From Paraconexibacter antarcticus (GTDB taxonomy: Bacteria; Actinomycetota; Thermoleophilia; Solirubrobacterales; Solirubrobacteraceae): a DNA stretch of 64,000 nucleotides. The position numbers and the translations under genes are program-made. The stretch spans positions 3,078,514-3,142,513 of the forward strand of contig NZ_CP098502.1 in assembly GCF_024220175.1 (NCBI RefSeq), read 5' to 3'. Below are positions 32,208 to 40,843 of the stretch, piece after piece. The notes under the pieces were generated by a model. It ran no database searches, was not told the origin of the DNA, and was given only the letters and a program-made list of their open reading frames with translations. Every line of letters starts with the position of its first letter. Position 1 is the first letter of the stretch.

Positions 32208-34685
32208 ATGGACGTCCGCCCGGACATCGCGCCGTTCGACGTCCGGGCGGCCCTCGACCTCCAGCGCGAGCTCGGGGTGAGCTTCCCGGTCGCCCAGATC
32301 CTCACCCGCCGCGGCCTCGGCGACGCCGCCGCGGCCCGCACGTGGCTCGCCGCCGACGTCGCCCCCGACGCGAGTGCCTTCGCCGGGATCGGCGTCGCGG
32401 TCGCGACGGTCCTGCGCCACGTCCGGGCCGGGACGCGGATCACGATCCACGGCGACTACGACGTCGACGGCGTCTGCTCGACGGCGATCCTCGTGCGGAC
32501 CCTGCGCCGCCTCGGCGCCGACGTCGACTGGTACCTGCCCGGCCGCGCCGAGGACGGGTACGGTCTACGCCCCGCGACGGTCGAGCGGCTCGCCGCGCGC
32601 GGCACGCGGCTGCTCGTCACCGTCGACTGCGGGATCACCGCCGTCGAGGAGGTCGCCCAGGCCGTCGCCGCGGGGATGGAGGTCATCGTCACCGACCATC
32701 ACAGCCCGCGGGCCGACGGCCGGCTTCCCGACGCGCCGATCGTGCACCCGGCGGTCTGCGGCTACCCGTGCCCCGAGCTCTGCGCCGGCGCGGTCTCCTA
32801 CAAGCTCGCCGGCGCGCTCTTCGCCGCCGCCGGGCAGGACGCCGCCCGCGCCGACGACGAGCTCGACCTCGTCGCGCTCGCGACCGTCGCCGACCTCGTC
32901 CCGCTCGTCGGGGAGAACCGGCGCCTCGTGCGGGCCGGCCTCGCCGCGCTGAAGCGGACGACGCGCCCCGGGCTGCGGGCCCTCATGCGGGTGGCGAAGG
33001 CCGATCCCGGGTCCCTCGACGCGACCGCGATCGGCTTCCGCCTCGCCCCGCGCCTGAACGCCGCCGGCCGGATGCTCCGCGCCGACGCCGCGCTCGAGCT
33101 GCTCCTCACCGAGGACGACGCCCGCGCGACCGACGTCGCCGACGAGCTCGACCGCCTGAACGCCGAGCGCCGCCACACCGAGACGCGCATCCTCTTCTCC
33201 GCCGAGGCCCAGGTCGCCGCCGCGAGCGCGGACGGCGTGCCCGCCGCGTTCGTCCTCGCGGGCGAGGAGTGGCACCCCGGGGTCATCGGCATCGTCGCCA
33301 GCCGCATCGCCGAGCGCCATCACCGGCCGGTCGTCGTCGTCGCGCTCGACGGCGAGGAGGGGACGGGCTCCGGCCGCTCGATCCCGGGCTTCGACCTGCT
33401 CGCCGCGCTCGACGCTTCGGCCGCGCACCTGCAACGTCACGGCGGGCACCGGGCCGCGGCCGGGGCGACGCTCGCCGCGACCGACGTCGACGCGTTCCGG
33501 GCCGCCTTCGTCGCGCACGCCGAGGCGACGCTCACGCCGGAGATGCTCGTCCCGCGCGAGCGGATCGACGCCGTCGTCAGCGGGGACGAGCTCGGCCTCG
33601 AGCTCGCGGACGAGCTGCTGGCGCTCGCGCCGTTCGGCATGGGCAACCCGACGCCGAACCTCCTCGTGCCCGGCGCGCAGCTCGTCGACGCACGGCCGAT
33701 GGGGGAGGGCAAGCACGTCCGCTTCACCGTGAAGGCGGGCGGCGTCCAGGCCCGCGCGGTCGCGTTCGGGATGCCGGCCCTCCCGCCGGGCAGCGAGGCC
33801 GGGGTCGAGGCGACCTTCCGCCTGGAGCGCAACGAGTGGCAGGGCAGCGTCGAGCCGCGCCTGGTCCTGCGCCGGATCCTCACGCCGCCCGCCGGCGCCG
33901 AGGAGGCCACCGGCGCCCCGCCCGCGCCCGCCGCGACGGTCGTCGGTGCCGTCGACGCCGGGTGGGACGCGCTCGTCCGCGCGGCCGCCGCGGCCGAGGT
34001 GACGACCCTCCCGCCGGTGCAGGCCGGCGCCGACCCGTGGCCCGCCGCCGCTGCCGCGGGCGGCCGCCCCGGCGCCGACCGGCGCCACCACGGCGTCGCC
34101 GGGACGCTCGGCGCGCTGCGCGCCTCCGGCGACACCGTCCTCGTCGCGGTCGCGGACGCCGCCGTCCGCGCTCCCGCGCTCGCTCCTCTCGCCGGGCACG
34201 TCGTCGCATGGGACGCCCTCGAGGCCGACCCGGCCCTCGCCCGGTCCTTCGGCCACATCGTCGTCCTCGACCCGCCGCCGCACCCGGCCCTGCTGGCGGC
34301 CGTCACCGCGGCCTGCCCCGACACGATGGCCCATCTGGCGTGGGGGGCTGAGGAGCTAGGCTTCTCCCTGCATGTCCACGCCGCCCGTCACACCCTCCGC
34401 GAGCCGCTCGCCGCGGTGTACCGCGCCCTGCGCGACGGCACCGCTGCGCCCGCGGCGCTCCGGGGGGACCGTGAGCGCCCGCGTGACCCCGTCCTCGCCG
34501 GCCGCCTGCTCCGTGTCCTCGCCGAGGCGGGCCTCGCGACGGTCGACGCCGCGACGCTCGGCGCGGTCCTCCTGCCCGTCGACGGCCGCGTGGACCTCGA
34601 GCGCTCGGCGACGTACCGCGCCTGCACCGATCGCCTCCGTCAGGGGGAGCGATGGCTGAGCAGCGCGAGGCAGAGGGCGGCCTGA
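32208..34685 (+). CDS. recJ: Single-strand-specific exonuclease RecJ with long C-terminal extension
   Basis: The 825-residue protein has the DHH-family motifs: HGDYDVDGVCS near residue 83, VTVDCGITA, the signature TDHH near 162, VALATVADLVPL and the DHHA1 motif GGHRAAAGA near 411. An OB-like domain follows (LLALAPFGMGNPTPNLLVPG). It degrades 5'-ended single strands in recombination and base-excision repair. The canonical enzyme ends near residue 570; here about 250 Ala/Pro-rich residues follow, possibly a remnant helicase-like domain. It overlaps the next gene, rel, by 34 nt in another frame. Confidence 0.93.
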   Translation: MDVRPDIAPFDVRAALDLQRELGVSFPVAQILTRRGLGDAAAARTWLAADVAPDASAFAGIGVAVATVLRHVRAGTRITIHGDYDVDGVCSTAILVRTLRRLGADVDWYLPGRAEDGYGLRPATVERLAARGTRLLVTVDCGITAVEEVAQAVAAGMEVIVTDHHSPRADGRLPDAPIVHPAVCGYPCPELCAGAVSYKLAGALFAAAGQDAARADDELDLVALATVADLVPLVGENRRLVRAGLAALKRTTRPGLRALMRVAKADPGSLDATAIGFRLAPRLNAAGRMLRADAALELLLTEDDARATDVADELDRLNAERRHTETRILFSAEAQVAAASADGVPAAFVLAGEEWHPGVIGIVASRIAERHHRPVVVVALDGEEGTGSGRSIPGFDLLAALDASAAHLQRHGGHRAAAGATLAATDVDAFRAAFVAHAEATLTPEMLVPRERIDAVVSGDELGLELADELLALAPFGMGNPTPNLLVPGAQLVDARPMGEGKHVRFTVKAGGVQARAVAFGMPALPPGSEAGVEATFRLERNEWQGSVEPRLVLRRILTPPAGAEEATGAPPAPAATVVGAVDAGWDALVRAAAAAEVTTLPPVQAGADPWPAAAAAGGRPGADRRHHGVAGTLGALRASGDTVLVAVADAAVRAPALAPLAGHVVAWDALEADPALARSFGHIVVLDPPPHPALLAAVTAACPDTMAHLAWGAEELGFSLHVHAARHTLREPLAAVYRALRDGTAAPAALRGDRERPRDPVLAGRLLRVLAEAGLATVDAATLGAVLLPVDGRVDLERSATYRACTDRLRQGERWLSSARQRAA

Positions 34686-37039
34686 CGGCCGCCAGCTCCC
34701 CGGCCGACCGGGTCCCGATCGACGTCGTCATCACGAGCGGCGTCGCCGCCACCGTCGAGCCGCCGGCCGCCGACCTGCTCGCGGGCAAGGACCTCACCCC
34801 GAGCGAGCGGACGCTCCTCGGCGACCTCTTCGCGATCATCGCCGAGCACGCGCACGACGCCGCGCTCCAGGTCGACCGCGAGCGCGTCCGCGACGCCTTC
34901 CTCTTCGCCTGCGAGCACCACGCCGACCAGCGCCGCCAGTCCGGCGAGGACTTCATCACCCACCCGGTGGGCGTCGCGAAGATCTGCGCCGGGATGCGCC
35001 TGGACACCGAGACGATCGTCGCGGCGCTCCTGCACGACACCGTCGAGGACACGACCGCGTCGCTCGACGAGGTGACCGAGCGCTTCGGCGACGAGGTCGC
35101 GTCGCTCGTCGACGGCGTCACGAAGCTCACCGGCATCACCTTCCAGTCGCGCGACGAGGCACAGGCCGAGAACTACCGCAAGATGATGGTCGCGATGGCC
35201 TCGGACATCCGGGTCATCCTCATCAAGCTCGCCGACCGCCTGCACAACATGCGGACGATCGGCGCGATGCCGAAGCAGAAGCAGATCGACAAGGCGAAGG
35301 AGACGCTGGAGATCTACGCGCCGATCGCGCACCGGCTCGGCATCCACGCGATCAAGTGGGAGCTCGAGGACCTCGCGTTCGCGGCGCTGCACCCGCGCAA
35401 GTACCAGGAGATCAAGGGCCTGGTGAACCAGCAGCGCGAGGAGCGCGAGGTCTACGTCGACCACGCCGGCGATTACCTCGCACGCGAGCTCGAGGCGCTC
35501 GGCATCAAGGCGGAGATCCTCGGCCGGGCGAAGCACTTCTACTCGATCTACTCGAAGATGACCAAGAAGGGTCGCGAGTTCAACGAGATCTACGACCTCA
35601 CGGCCATGCGCGTGATCGTCGAGTCCGTGAAGGACTGCTACGGCGCCGTCGGCGTCATCCACTCGCTGTGGAAGCCGCTCCCGGGACGCTTCAAGGACTT
35701 CGTGGCCATGCCGAAGTTCAACATGTACCAGTCGCTCCACACGACGGTCATCGGGCCCGAGGGCCAGCCGCTCGAGATCCAGATCCGCACGCGCGAGATG
35801 CACGACCAGGCCGAGTACGGCGTGGCCGCGCACTGGATCTACAAGCAGGACCCGAACAAGAAGGGGTCGGGCGGCAAGGCGGTCGGCGCGGCCGGGCTCG
35901 ACGGGGAGGCGAAGCTCAAGTGGCTGCGGTCGATGCTCGACTGGCAGAAGGAGCTCTCCGACCCCGAGGAGTTCATGGAGAACCTCAAGGTCGACCTGTT
36001 CGACGAGGAGGTCTTCGTCTTCACCCCGAAGGGCGAGGTGAAGTCGCTCGCCGCCGGGGCCACGCCGCTGGACTTCGCCTACGAGGTCCACACCGAGATC
36101 GGCCACCGCTGCGTCGGCGCGCGCGTGAACGGCAAGATCGTGCCGCTCCACTACGAGCTGAAGAGCGGCGACATCGTCGAGGTCCTGACGGCCAACCGCG
36201 AGCGTGGCCCGTCCCGCGACTGGATCGCCGTCGTGAAGACGACGCGCGCCCGCAACAAGATCAAGGCGTGGTTCAAGGCCGAGTCACGCGACGACACCGA
36301 GCACACCGGGCGGGCGCTGCTCCAGGAGCACCTCGGCAAGGCCGGCCTGCCGCCGCAGAAGATCGCCGGCTCGCCCCTGCTCGCGGACGTCATCCGCGAG
36401 ATGGGCTTCAAGAAGGCCGACGACTTCTACATCGCGCTCGGCGGCGCGAAGATCTCCCCGAAGGTCGTCGTCAACAAGGTCCTGCAGCGGCTCAAGCAGG
36501 GCGAGGCCGCCGAGGAGCAGACGACGACGATCGAGTCGCTCGTCTCCACCAAGCGCGAGCGCCGCCAGCCGACGGGGTCCTCGAACCAGTACGGAATCGT
36601 CGTCGAGGGCGTCGAGGACGTCCTGCTGCGGATGGCCAAGTGCTGCCGCCCGGTCCCCGGCGACCCGATCGTCGGCTACGTCTCGCTGGGCCGCGGCATC
36701 ACGATCCACCGCGACGACTGCCCGAACGCCGCTGCGCTGCGCAAGGACCCCGAGCGCTTCGTCCGCGTCCACTGGGAGGGCGACCACGTCACGTCCTTCA
36801 AGGTCGAGCTCCAGGTCGACGGCTGGGACCGCCACCGCCTCCTGGAGGACCTCAGCCGGACGTTCTCGGAGGCCGGCATCAACATCGTCGAGGCGCGCTG
36901 CATCGTGAACTCGCCGATGGTGCAGAACCGCTTCGTCGTCGAGGTGGGGGACACCCGCGCGCTCAAGGCGACGGTCAACCGCCTGCGGAACATCGAAGGC
37001 GTCTTCGACGCCTATCGCGTGACGCCGGGCGCCGGCTGA
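34652..37039 (+). CDS. rel: Bifunctional (p)ppGpp synthetase/hydrolase Rel
   Basis: The 795-residue long RSH protein has an HD hydrolase domain with LLHDTVEDT near residue 127 and a synthetase domain with KHFYSIYSKMTKKG, YDLTAMRVIVE and KDFVAMPKFNMYQSLHTTV. A TGS domain (EVFVFTPKGEVKSLAAGATP), a conserved-cysteine region (MAKCCRPVPGDPI) and a C-terminal ACT domain follow. The RFKD motif indicates a bifunctional enzyme rather than a pure RelA. It makes and degrades the stringent-response alarmone. The N-terminus carries about 50 extra variable residues. It overlaps recJ, so the two are probably coupled. Confidence 0.96.
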   Translation: MAEQREAEGGLTAASSPADRVPIDVVITSGVAATVEPPAADLLAGKDLTPSERTLLGDLFAIIAEHAHDAALQVDRERVRDAFLFACEHHADQRRQSGEDFITHPVGVAKICAGMRLDTETIVAALLHDTVEDTTASLDEVTERFGDEVASLVDGVTKLTGITFQSRDEAQAENYRKMMVAMASDIRVILIKLADRLHNMRTIGAMPKQKQIDKAKETLEIYAPIAHRLGIHAIKWELEDLAFAALHPRKYQEIKGLVNQQREEREVYVDHAGDYLARELEALGIKAEILGRAKHFYSIYSKMTKKGREFNEIYDLTAMRVIVESVKDCYGAVGVIHSLWKPLPGRFKDFVAMPKFNMYQSLHTTVIGPEGQPLEIQIRTREMHDQAEYGVAAHWIYKQDPNKKGSGGKAVGAAGLDGEAKLKWLRSMLDWQKELSDPEEFMENLKVDLFDEEVFVFTPKGEVKSLAAGATPLDFAYEVHTEIGHRCVGARVNGKIVPLHYELKSGDIVEVLTANRERGPSRDWIAVVKTTRARNKIKAWFKAESRDDTEHTGRALLQEHLGKAGLPPQKIAGSPLLADVIREMGFKKADDFYIALGGAKISPKVVVNKVLQRLKQGEAAEEQTTTIESLVSTKRERRQPTGSSNQYGIVVEGVEDVLLRMAKCCRPVPGDPIVGYVSLGRGITIHRDDCPNAAALRKDPERFVRVHWEGDHVTSFKVELQVDGWDRHRLLEDLSRTFSEAGINIVEARCIVNSPMVQNRFVVEVGDTRALKATVNRLRNIEGVFDAYRVTPGAG

Positions 37040-37047
37040 TCGGCGTC

Positions 37048-37064
37048 GCCGGCCGCTCGCCGGC
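37048..37064. terminator. Short GC hairpin between convergent rel and marR
   Basis: GCCGGC (37048-37053) and GCCGGC (37059-37064), self-complementary, flank a 5-nt loop in the 33-nt convergent gap. It is probably a weak bidirectional terminator. Confidence 0.4.
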
Positions 37065-37072
37065 TCCGAGGG

Positions 37073-37543
37073 TCAGTCGGCGTAGCCGGTGAGCTTGCGC
37101 ACGAGCCGGTGAAGCTCGGCGAACTCGGTGTCGTCGAGGGCGCCGAAGACCGACGGGCGGATGGCCGCGACGACCTCGCGCGCCTCGGCCAGGCGCGCGG
37201 CACCGGCCTCGGTGAGGTGTAGCGCCCGTTTGCGCCGGTCCTCGGGATGCGGGCGGCGCTCGGCGAGGCCCGCGTGCTCGAGGGCGTCGAGCATCGCCAC
37301 CATCGACGAGGGGTCGATCCCGGTCGCGGCGACGAGGTCCTGCTGCGCGAGGCCCGGGGAGGCCTCGATCATCGTCAGGAGGGCGAACTGGGGCGGACGC
37401 AGCCCGAGGTCGGCGAGCCCGTTCGCGAACGCCTCCCGCGACCGCGCGGCCACGACGTTGAGGAGGAATCCGGTGAGGTGACCCATCGGCTCCGGAGGGG
37501 TGGCGCCGCCGAAGAGCATCGTCACACGAACTTTACGCACCAT
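37073..37543 (-). CDS. MarR-family transcriptional regulator
   Basis: The 156-residue winged-helix protein shows the MarR core: LRPPQFALLTMIEASPGLAQ, helix-turn-helix DLVAATGIDPSSMVAMLDALE and wing AGLAERRPHPEDRRKRALHLTEAG. It is divergent from the MMPL transporter, with only 26 nt between the start codons, and that gap holds a perfect palindrome. Repression of itself and the pump, relieved by a small ligand, is the expected circuit. Later in-frame ATG codons are possible true starts. Confidence 0.88.
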   Translation of the reverse strand: MVRKVRVTMLFGGATPPEPMGHLTGFLLNVVAARSREAFANGLADLGLRPPQFALLTMIEASPGLAQQDLVAATGIDPSSMVAMLDALEHAGLAERRPHPEDRRKRALHLTEAGAARLAEAREVVAAIRPSVFGALDDTEFAELHRLVRKLTGYAD

Positions 37544-37562
37544 CGATCGTTTGTGCTACAAA
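37532..37562 (+). promoter_or_regulatory. Candidate promoter of the MMPL gene
   Basis: TTTACG (37532-37537) and TACAAA (37557-37562) are separated by 19 nt. The predicted transcription start falls at about 37569, next to the ATG at 37570. The -10 lies inside the palindromic operator, so a bound repressor would block polymerase. Confidence 0.45.
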
Positions 37563-37565
37563 CGA
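37547..37565. promoter_or_regulatory. MarR operator palindrome
   Basis: TCGTTTGT and ACAAACGA form a perfect 8-bp inverted repeat with a 3-nt centre, 4 nt before the regulator's start codon and 4 nt before the transporter's. MarR dimers typically bind such 16-20 bp palindromes. Confidence 0.75.
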
Positions 37566-37569
37566 CCTT

Positions 37570-39711
37570 ATGGAGACCTTCACCCGCTGGATCCTCGCCC
37601 ACCGGCGGCTCGTCGCCGGGTTCTGGATCCTCCTGACGGTGGCGGGCATCGCCACGGCGAGCTCGGCGACCAAGGCGATGGACCAGAAGTTCTCCGTGCC
37701 GGGGAAGGAGGGCTGGGAGACGAACAAGGCGATCGCCCACCTCTACCACGGGACCGGCGGCAACGCCGCGCCGCTCGTCCCCGTCGTGAGCCTCCCCGCC
37801 GAGACGACGGTGACCGACCCCGCCGTCCGCCGGGACCTCGCCGGCGTCGAGCGGAAGGTCACCGCCGCGCTCCCGGGCAGCCGCGTCGCCGGCTACGCCT
37901 CGACGGGCGACAGGGCGTTCGTCTCCGCCGACGGCCGCACGACGTTCGTCATCGCCTACCCGACGCCGGACCCCGATCAGCCCTTCGGCGACAACCCGAA
38001 GGCGGAGAAGAAGCTCCACGCCGCCCTCGTCGGCGCGACGGTCGCGGGCAGCCCCGTGCGCCTGAGCGGGCTGGACGCCCTGACCGCGCAGAGCAGCGCC
38101 TCCAACGGTCCCGGCGTCCTCGTCGAGGCGCTCGTCGGCGGGCTCGGCGCGCTGCTCGTCCTCGCCTTCGTCTTCGGCTCGCTCCTCGCCTTCGTGCCGA
38201 TCCTCATGGCGGTCCCGGCGATCATGACCTCGTTCCTCACCGTGTACGGGCTCACGACGATCACCGGCGTCTCCCCGATCGTCCAGTTCCTCATCGCGCT
38301 CATCGGGCTCGGGGTGGCGATCGACTACTCGCTGCTCGTCGTCGTCCGCTGGCGCGAGGAGCTCGCGCACGGCCGCGGCGGCGACGAGGCGATCATCACC
38401 GCCATGTCGACCGCCGGCCGCGCCGTCGTCTTCTCGGGCACGACCGTTGCCGTCGGCCTGCTCGCGCTCATCGTCCTGCCCCTGCCGTTCCTGCGCAGCG
38501 TCGGCATCGGCGGCATGGTCATCCCGCTCCTCTCCGTGGCGGTCTCGCTCTCGCTGCTGCCGGTCATCCTCCACTCGTGGGGGCCGAAGCTCGACTGGCC
38601 GCACCGCCGCACGGACGACAAGGCCTCGACCCGCTGGACCCGCTGGGCCGAGGCCGTCGTCAAGCGCCGCTGGGCCGCGGCGGCCCTCGCGCTCGTCGTG
38701 CTCGGGCTGCTCGTCGGCGCCGCGTCGAAGCTGCAGCCGGGCGTCTCGAACCCCGACACGCTCGCGAAGGGCGGCGCCGCGAAGACCGGGCTGCTCGCCC
38801 TCGAGCGTTCCGGCATCGGCTCGGGCGCGCTGCTCCCGCACGAGATCCTCACCTCGCGGGGCAAGGCCGCGGCCGTCGCGGCGGCGGTCGCGAAGGTCGG
38901 CGGCATCCACGGCGCGGTCGCCCCGGACGCCTGGCGGGCCGGCGGCACCGCCGTCGCCATCGCCTTCCCCGTGAAGGACGGCTCGCGGAAGGCGGCCCGC
39001 GACCTCGTCGTCCCGGTCCGCGAGGCCGCCCGCAGCGCCGACCCGCAGGCCCGGCTCGGCGGCGAGGTCGCGCAGAACCGCGACTTCATCAAGGCGGTCT
39101 ACGGCTCCTTCCCGCTCATGATCGCCCTCATCGCGATCATCACCTTCATCCTCCTCGCGCGGGCCTTCCGCTCGCTCCTGCTGCCCGCGAAGGCCGTCCT
39201 GCTGAACGTCATCTCGGTGGCGGCCGCCTGGGGCGTCCTGCAGCTCGTCTGGCAGTCCGGCCACGGCTCGGACGAGATCTTCGGGATCGCGGCGACCGGC
39301 TCGATCACCGCGTGGATCCCGCTGATGGTGTTCGCGTTCCTCTTCGGCCTGTCGATGGACTACGAGGTCTTCATCCTCGCCCGGATGCGGGAGGAGTACG
39401 ACGCGACCGGGGACACCGACCTCGCCGTCGTGCGCGGGATCGGCCGGACCGGCCGCCTCGTGACGAGCGCCGCGCTCATCCTCTTCATGGCCTTCATCTC
39501 CATGGCCTCGGGGCCGGAGACGGACATCAAGGTCCTGGCGACCGGGCTCGCGGCCGGCATCCTCCTGGACGCGACCGTCATCCGCGCGCTGCTCGTGCCC
39601 GCGGTCGTGTCGCTCTTCGGCCGGTGGAACTGGGTGCTGCCCGCCGGCCCGGCGAAGCTCCTGCGCGTCGAGCCGTCCCTGCCGCCGCGGACGGCGCCCG
39701 AACCGGGCTGA
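37570..39711 (+). CDS. MMPL/RND-family membrane transporter
   Basis: The 713-residue protein has the RND/MMPL duplicated layout: one helix, a first extracytoplasmic domain (about 35-185), five helices including GLGVAIDYSLLVVVRWREEL, then helix 7, a second domain (about 375-515) and five more helices with FLFGLSMDYEVFILARMREEY. Such proteins export lipids, drugs or siderophores, driven by protons. The divergent MarR gene suggests induction by a toxic or signalling compound. It appears leaderless. Its stop codon lies inside the first terminator hairpin. Confidence 0.92.
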   Translation: METFTRWILAHRRLVAGFWILLTVAGIATASSATKAMDQKFSVPGKEGWETNKAIAHLYHGTGGNAAPLVPVVSLPAETTVTDPAVRRDLAGVERKVTAALPGSRVAGYASTGDRAFVSADGRTTFVIAYPTPDPDQPFGDNPKAEKKLHAALVGATVAGSPVRLSGLDALTAQSSASNGPGVLVEALVGGLGALLVLAFVFGSLLAFVPILMAVPAIMTSFLTVYGLTTITGVSPIVQFLIALIGLGVAIDYSLLVVVRWREELAHGRGGDEAIITAMSTAGRAVVFSGTTVAVGLLALIVLPLPFLRSVGIGGMVIPLLSVAVSLSLLPVILHSWGPKLDWPHRRTDDKASTRWTRWAEAVVKRRWAAAALALVVLGLLVGAASKLQPGVSNPDTLAKGGAAKTGLLALERSGIGSGALLPHEILTSRGKAAAVAAAVAKVGGIHGAVAPDAWRAGGTAVAIAFPVKDGSRKAARDLVVPVREAARSADPQARLGGEVAQNRDFIKAVYGSFPLMIALIAIITFILLARAFRSLLLPAKAVLLNVISVAAAWGVLQLVWQSGHGSDEIFGIAATGSITAWIPLMVFAFLFGLSMDYEVFILARMREEYDATGDTDLAVVRGIGRTGRLVTSAALILFMAFISMASGPETDIKVLATGLAAGILLDATVIRALLVPAVVSLFGRWNWVLPAGPAKLLRVEPSLPPRTAPEPG

Positions 39712-39760
39712 TCGACTGCGTCGATCAGCTTGGCGAGTTCGCCCCGGGGGCGAACCTCGC
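39708..39760. terminator. Tandem hairpins between convergent genes
   Basis: CTGATCGAC and its exact complement enclose TGC (39708-39728). A second near-perfect stem of about 13 bp spans 39733-39760 with one bulge. They fill most of the 75-nt gap between the MMPL and diacylglycerol-kinase-like genes and probably stop transcription in both directions. Confidence 0.65.
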
Positions 39761-39786
39761 GGGCTTCGGGGAGCCCTACGGTCCCG

Positions 39787-40770
39787 TCAGCTGACGACCG
39801 TCAGCGCCTGGGGCAGGATCGAGAACCGCGCCTCGGTGACGTCCCCGATGTGGTCGCCGTCGACCTGCAGCGGGATCTCGCGGCCGTCGGTGCTGCGGAC
39901 GACGAGGCCGTCGATCCCGCCGAACTGATCGACCGCGCGGTGCTTCGCGAGGCGCGCGTTCGGGGCGAGCATCCGGAAGATGACGCCCGGCATGATCGTC
40001 GGGGTCGAGCGGCGCAGGACGACACCGGAGACGTTGCCGCTGTCGAGGGCGGCGCCCTCGGCGAGGTGCAGCGGGATCGTCTTGAAGTACGAGTACGGGT
40101 CCGCGTTCTGGACGAGCGTCGTGACGCCCGCGAAGGTCGTGCCGTCCGGCAGCTCGACCTCCATGTGGGGCGGCCGCGCGATGTAGCGGGTCGTGAAGAT
40201 CTCCAGGCCCGCGTACATGAAGTAGTAGGCGCCGAAGCGGCGCTTCAGGCGGGGGTGGCGGTCGACGCGCTCGGTGACCGCGGCGTCGAGGCCGAGGCCG
40301 GCGCAGAAGGTGAAGACGCGGTCGTTGACCTGGACGAGGTCGACCTTCCGCGGCCGGAAGTCGTCGGCGACGCGGAGGAGGTGCTCGGTCGCGTCGACGA
40401 TGTCGTTCGGGATGCCGAGCATGCGGGCGTACACGTTCGTCGCGCCGCCGGGCAGGCAGGAGAGCGGCGTGTCCGAGCCGTGCAGGCCGTTGGCCGCCTC
40501 GTTGACCGTCCCGTCGCCGCCGAAGGCGACGACGACGTCGTAGCCCTCGAGCGCCGCCTCGCGGGCGAGGGCGGTGGCGTCGTTCTTGCCCTTCGTGTCG
40601 ATCGCGTCGACCTCGTAGCGGCCCTGGAGGGCGTAGACGACGAGGTTCTTCAGGCGGTCGGAGACCGTCGTCGCGTACGGGTTGACGATCACGAGCATCC
40701 GCTTGCGATCGGTGGGAGCGTCGAGCGCGAAGGTCTCGCCAAGGCGTTCGAGCGTGTCGATCGGCGGCAT
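39787..40770 (-). CDS. Diacylglycerol kinase-family lipid kinase
   Basis: The 327-residue protein has the DAGK catalytic signature RMLVIVNPYATTVSDRLKNL and nucleotide loop VVVAFGGDGTVNEAANGL, followed by LPGGATNVYARMLGIPNDI and the C-terminal beta-sandwich. It phosphorylates a lipid such as diacylglycerol, perhaps in phospholipid recycling. A TGTAAT -10 (40779-40784) lies 8 nt upstream of the ATG. It is convergent with the MMPL gene. Confidence 0.9.
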   Translation of the reverse strand: MPPIDTLERLGETFALDAPTDRKRMLVIVNPYATTVSDRLKNLVVYALQGRYEVDAIDTKGKNDATALAREAALEGYDVVVAFGGDGTVNEAANGLHGSDTPLSCLPGGATNVYARMLGIPNDIVDATEHLLRVADDFRPRKVDLVQVNDRVFTFCAGLGLDAAVTERVDRHPRLKRRFGAYYFMYAGLEIFTTRYIARPPHMEVELPDGTTFAGVTTLVQNADPYSYFKTIPLHLAEGAALDSGNVSGVVLRRSTPTIMPGVIFRMLAPNARLAKHRAVDQFGGIDGLVVRSTDGREIPLQVDGDHIGDVTEARFSILPQALTVVS

Positions 40771-40778
40771 CACGTCGG

Positions 40779-40784
40779 ATTACA
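40779..40784 (-). promoter_or_regulatory. -10 element TGTAAT
   Basis: It lies 8 nt before ATG 40770 of the lipid-kinase gene on the minus strand. Confidence 0.4.
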
Positions 40785-40828
40785 CCCGATCCGGCGGCGT
40801 GTTACCCGCGCGCCGGGCACGTCGCCGG

Positions 40829-40834
40829 TAGCCT
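40829..40834 (+). promoter_or_regulatory. -10 element TAGCCT
   Basis: It lies 9 nt before the GT2 start at 40844, a leaderless arrangement. Confidence 0.45.
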
Positions 40835-40843
40835 GCGCCGCGC

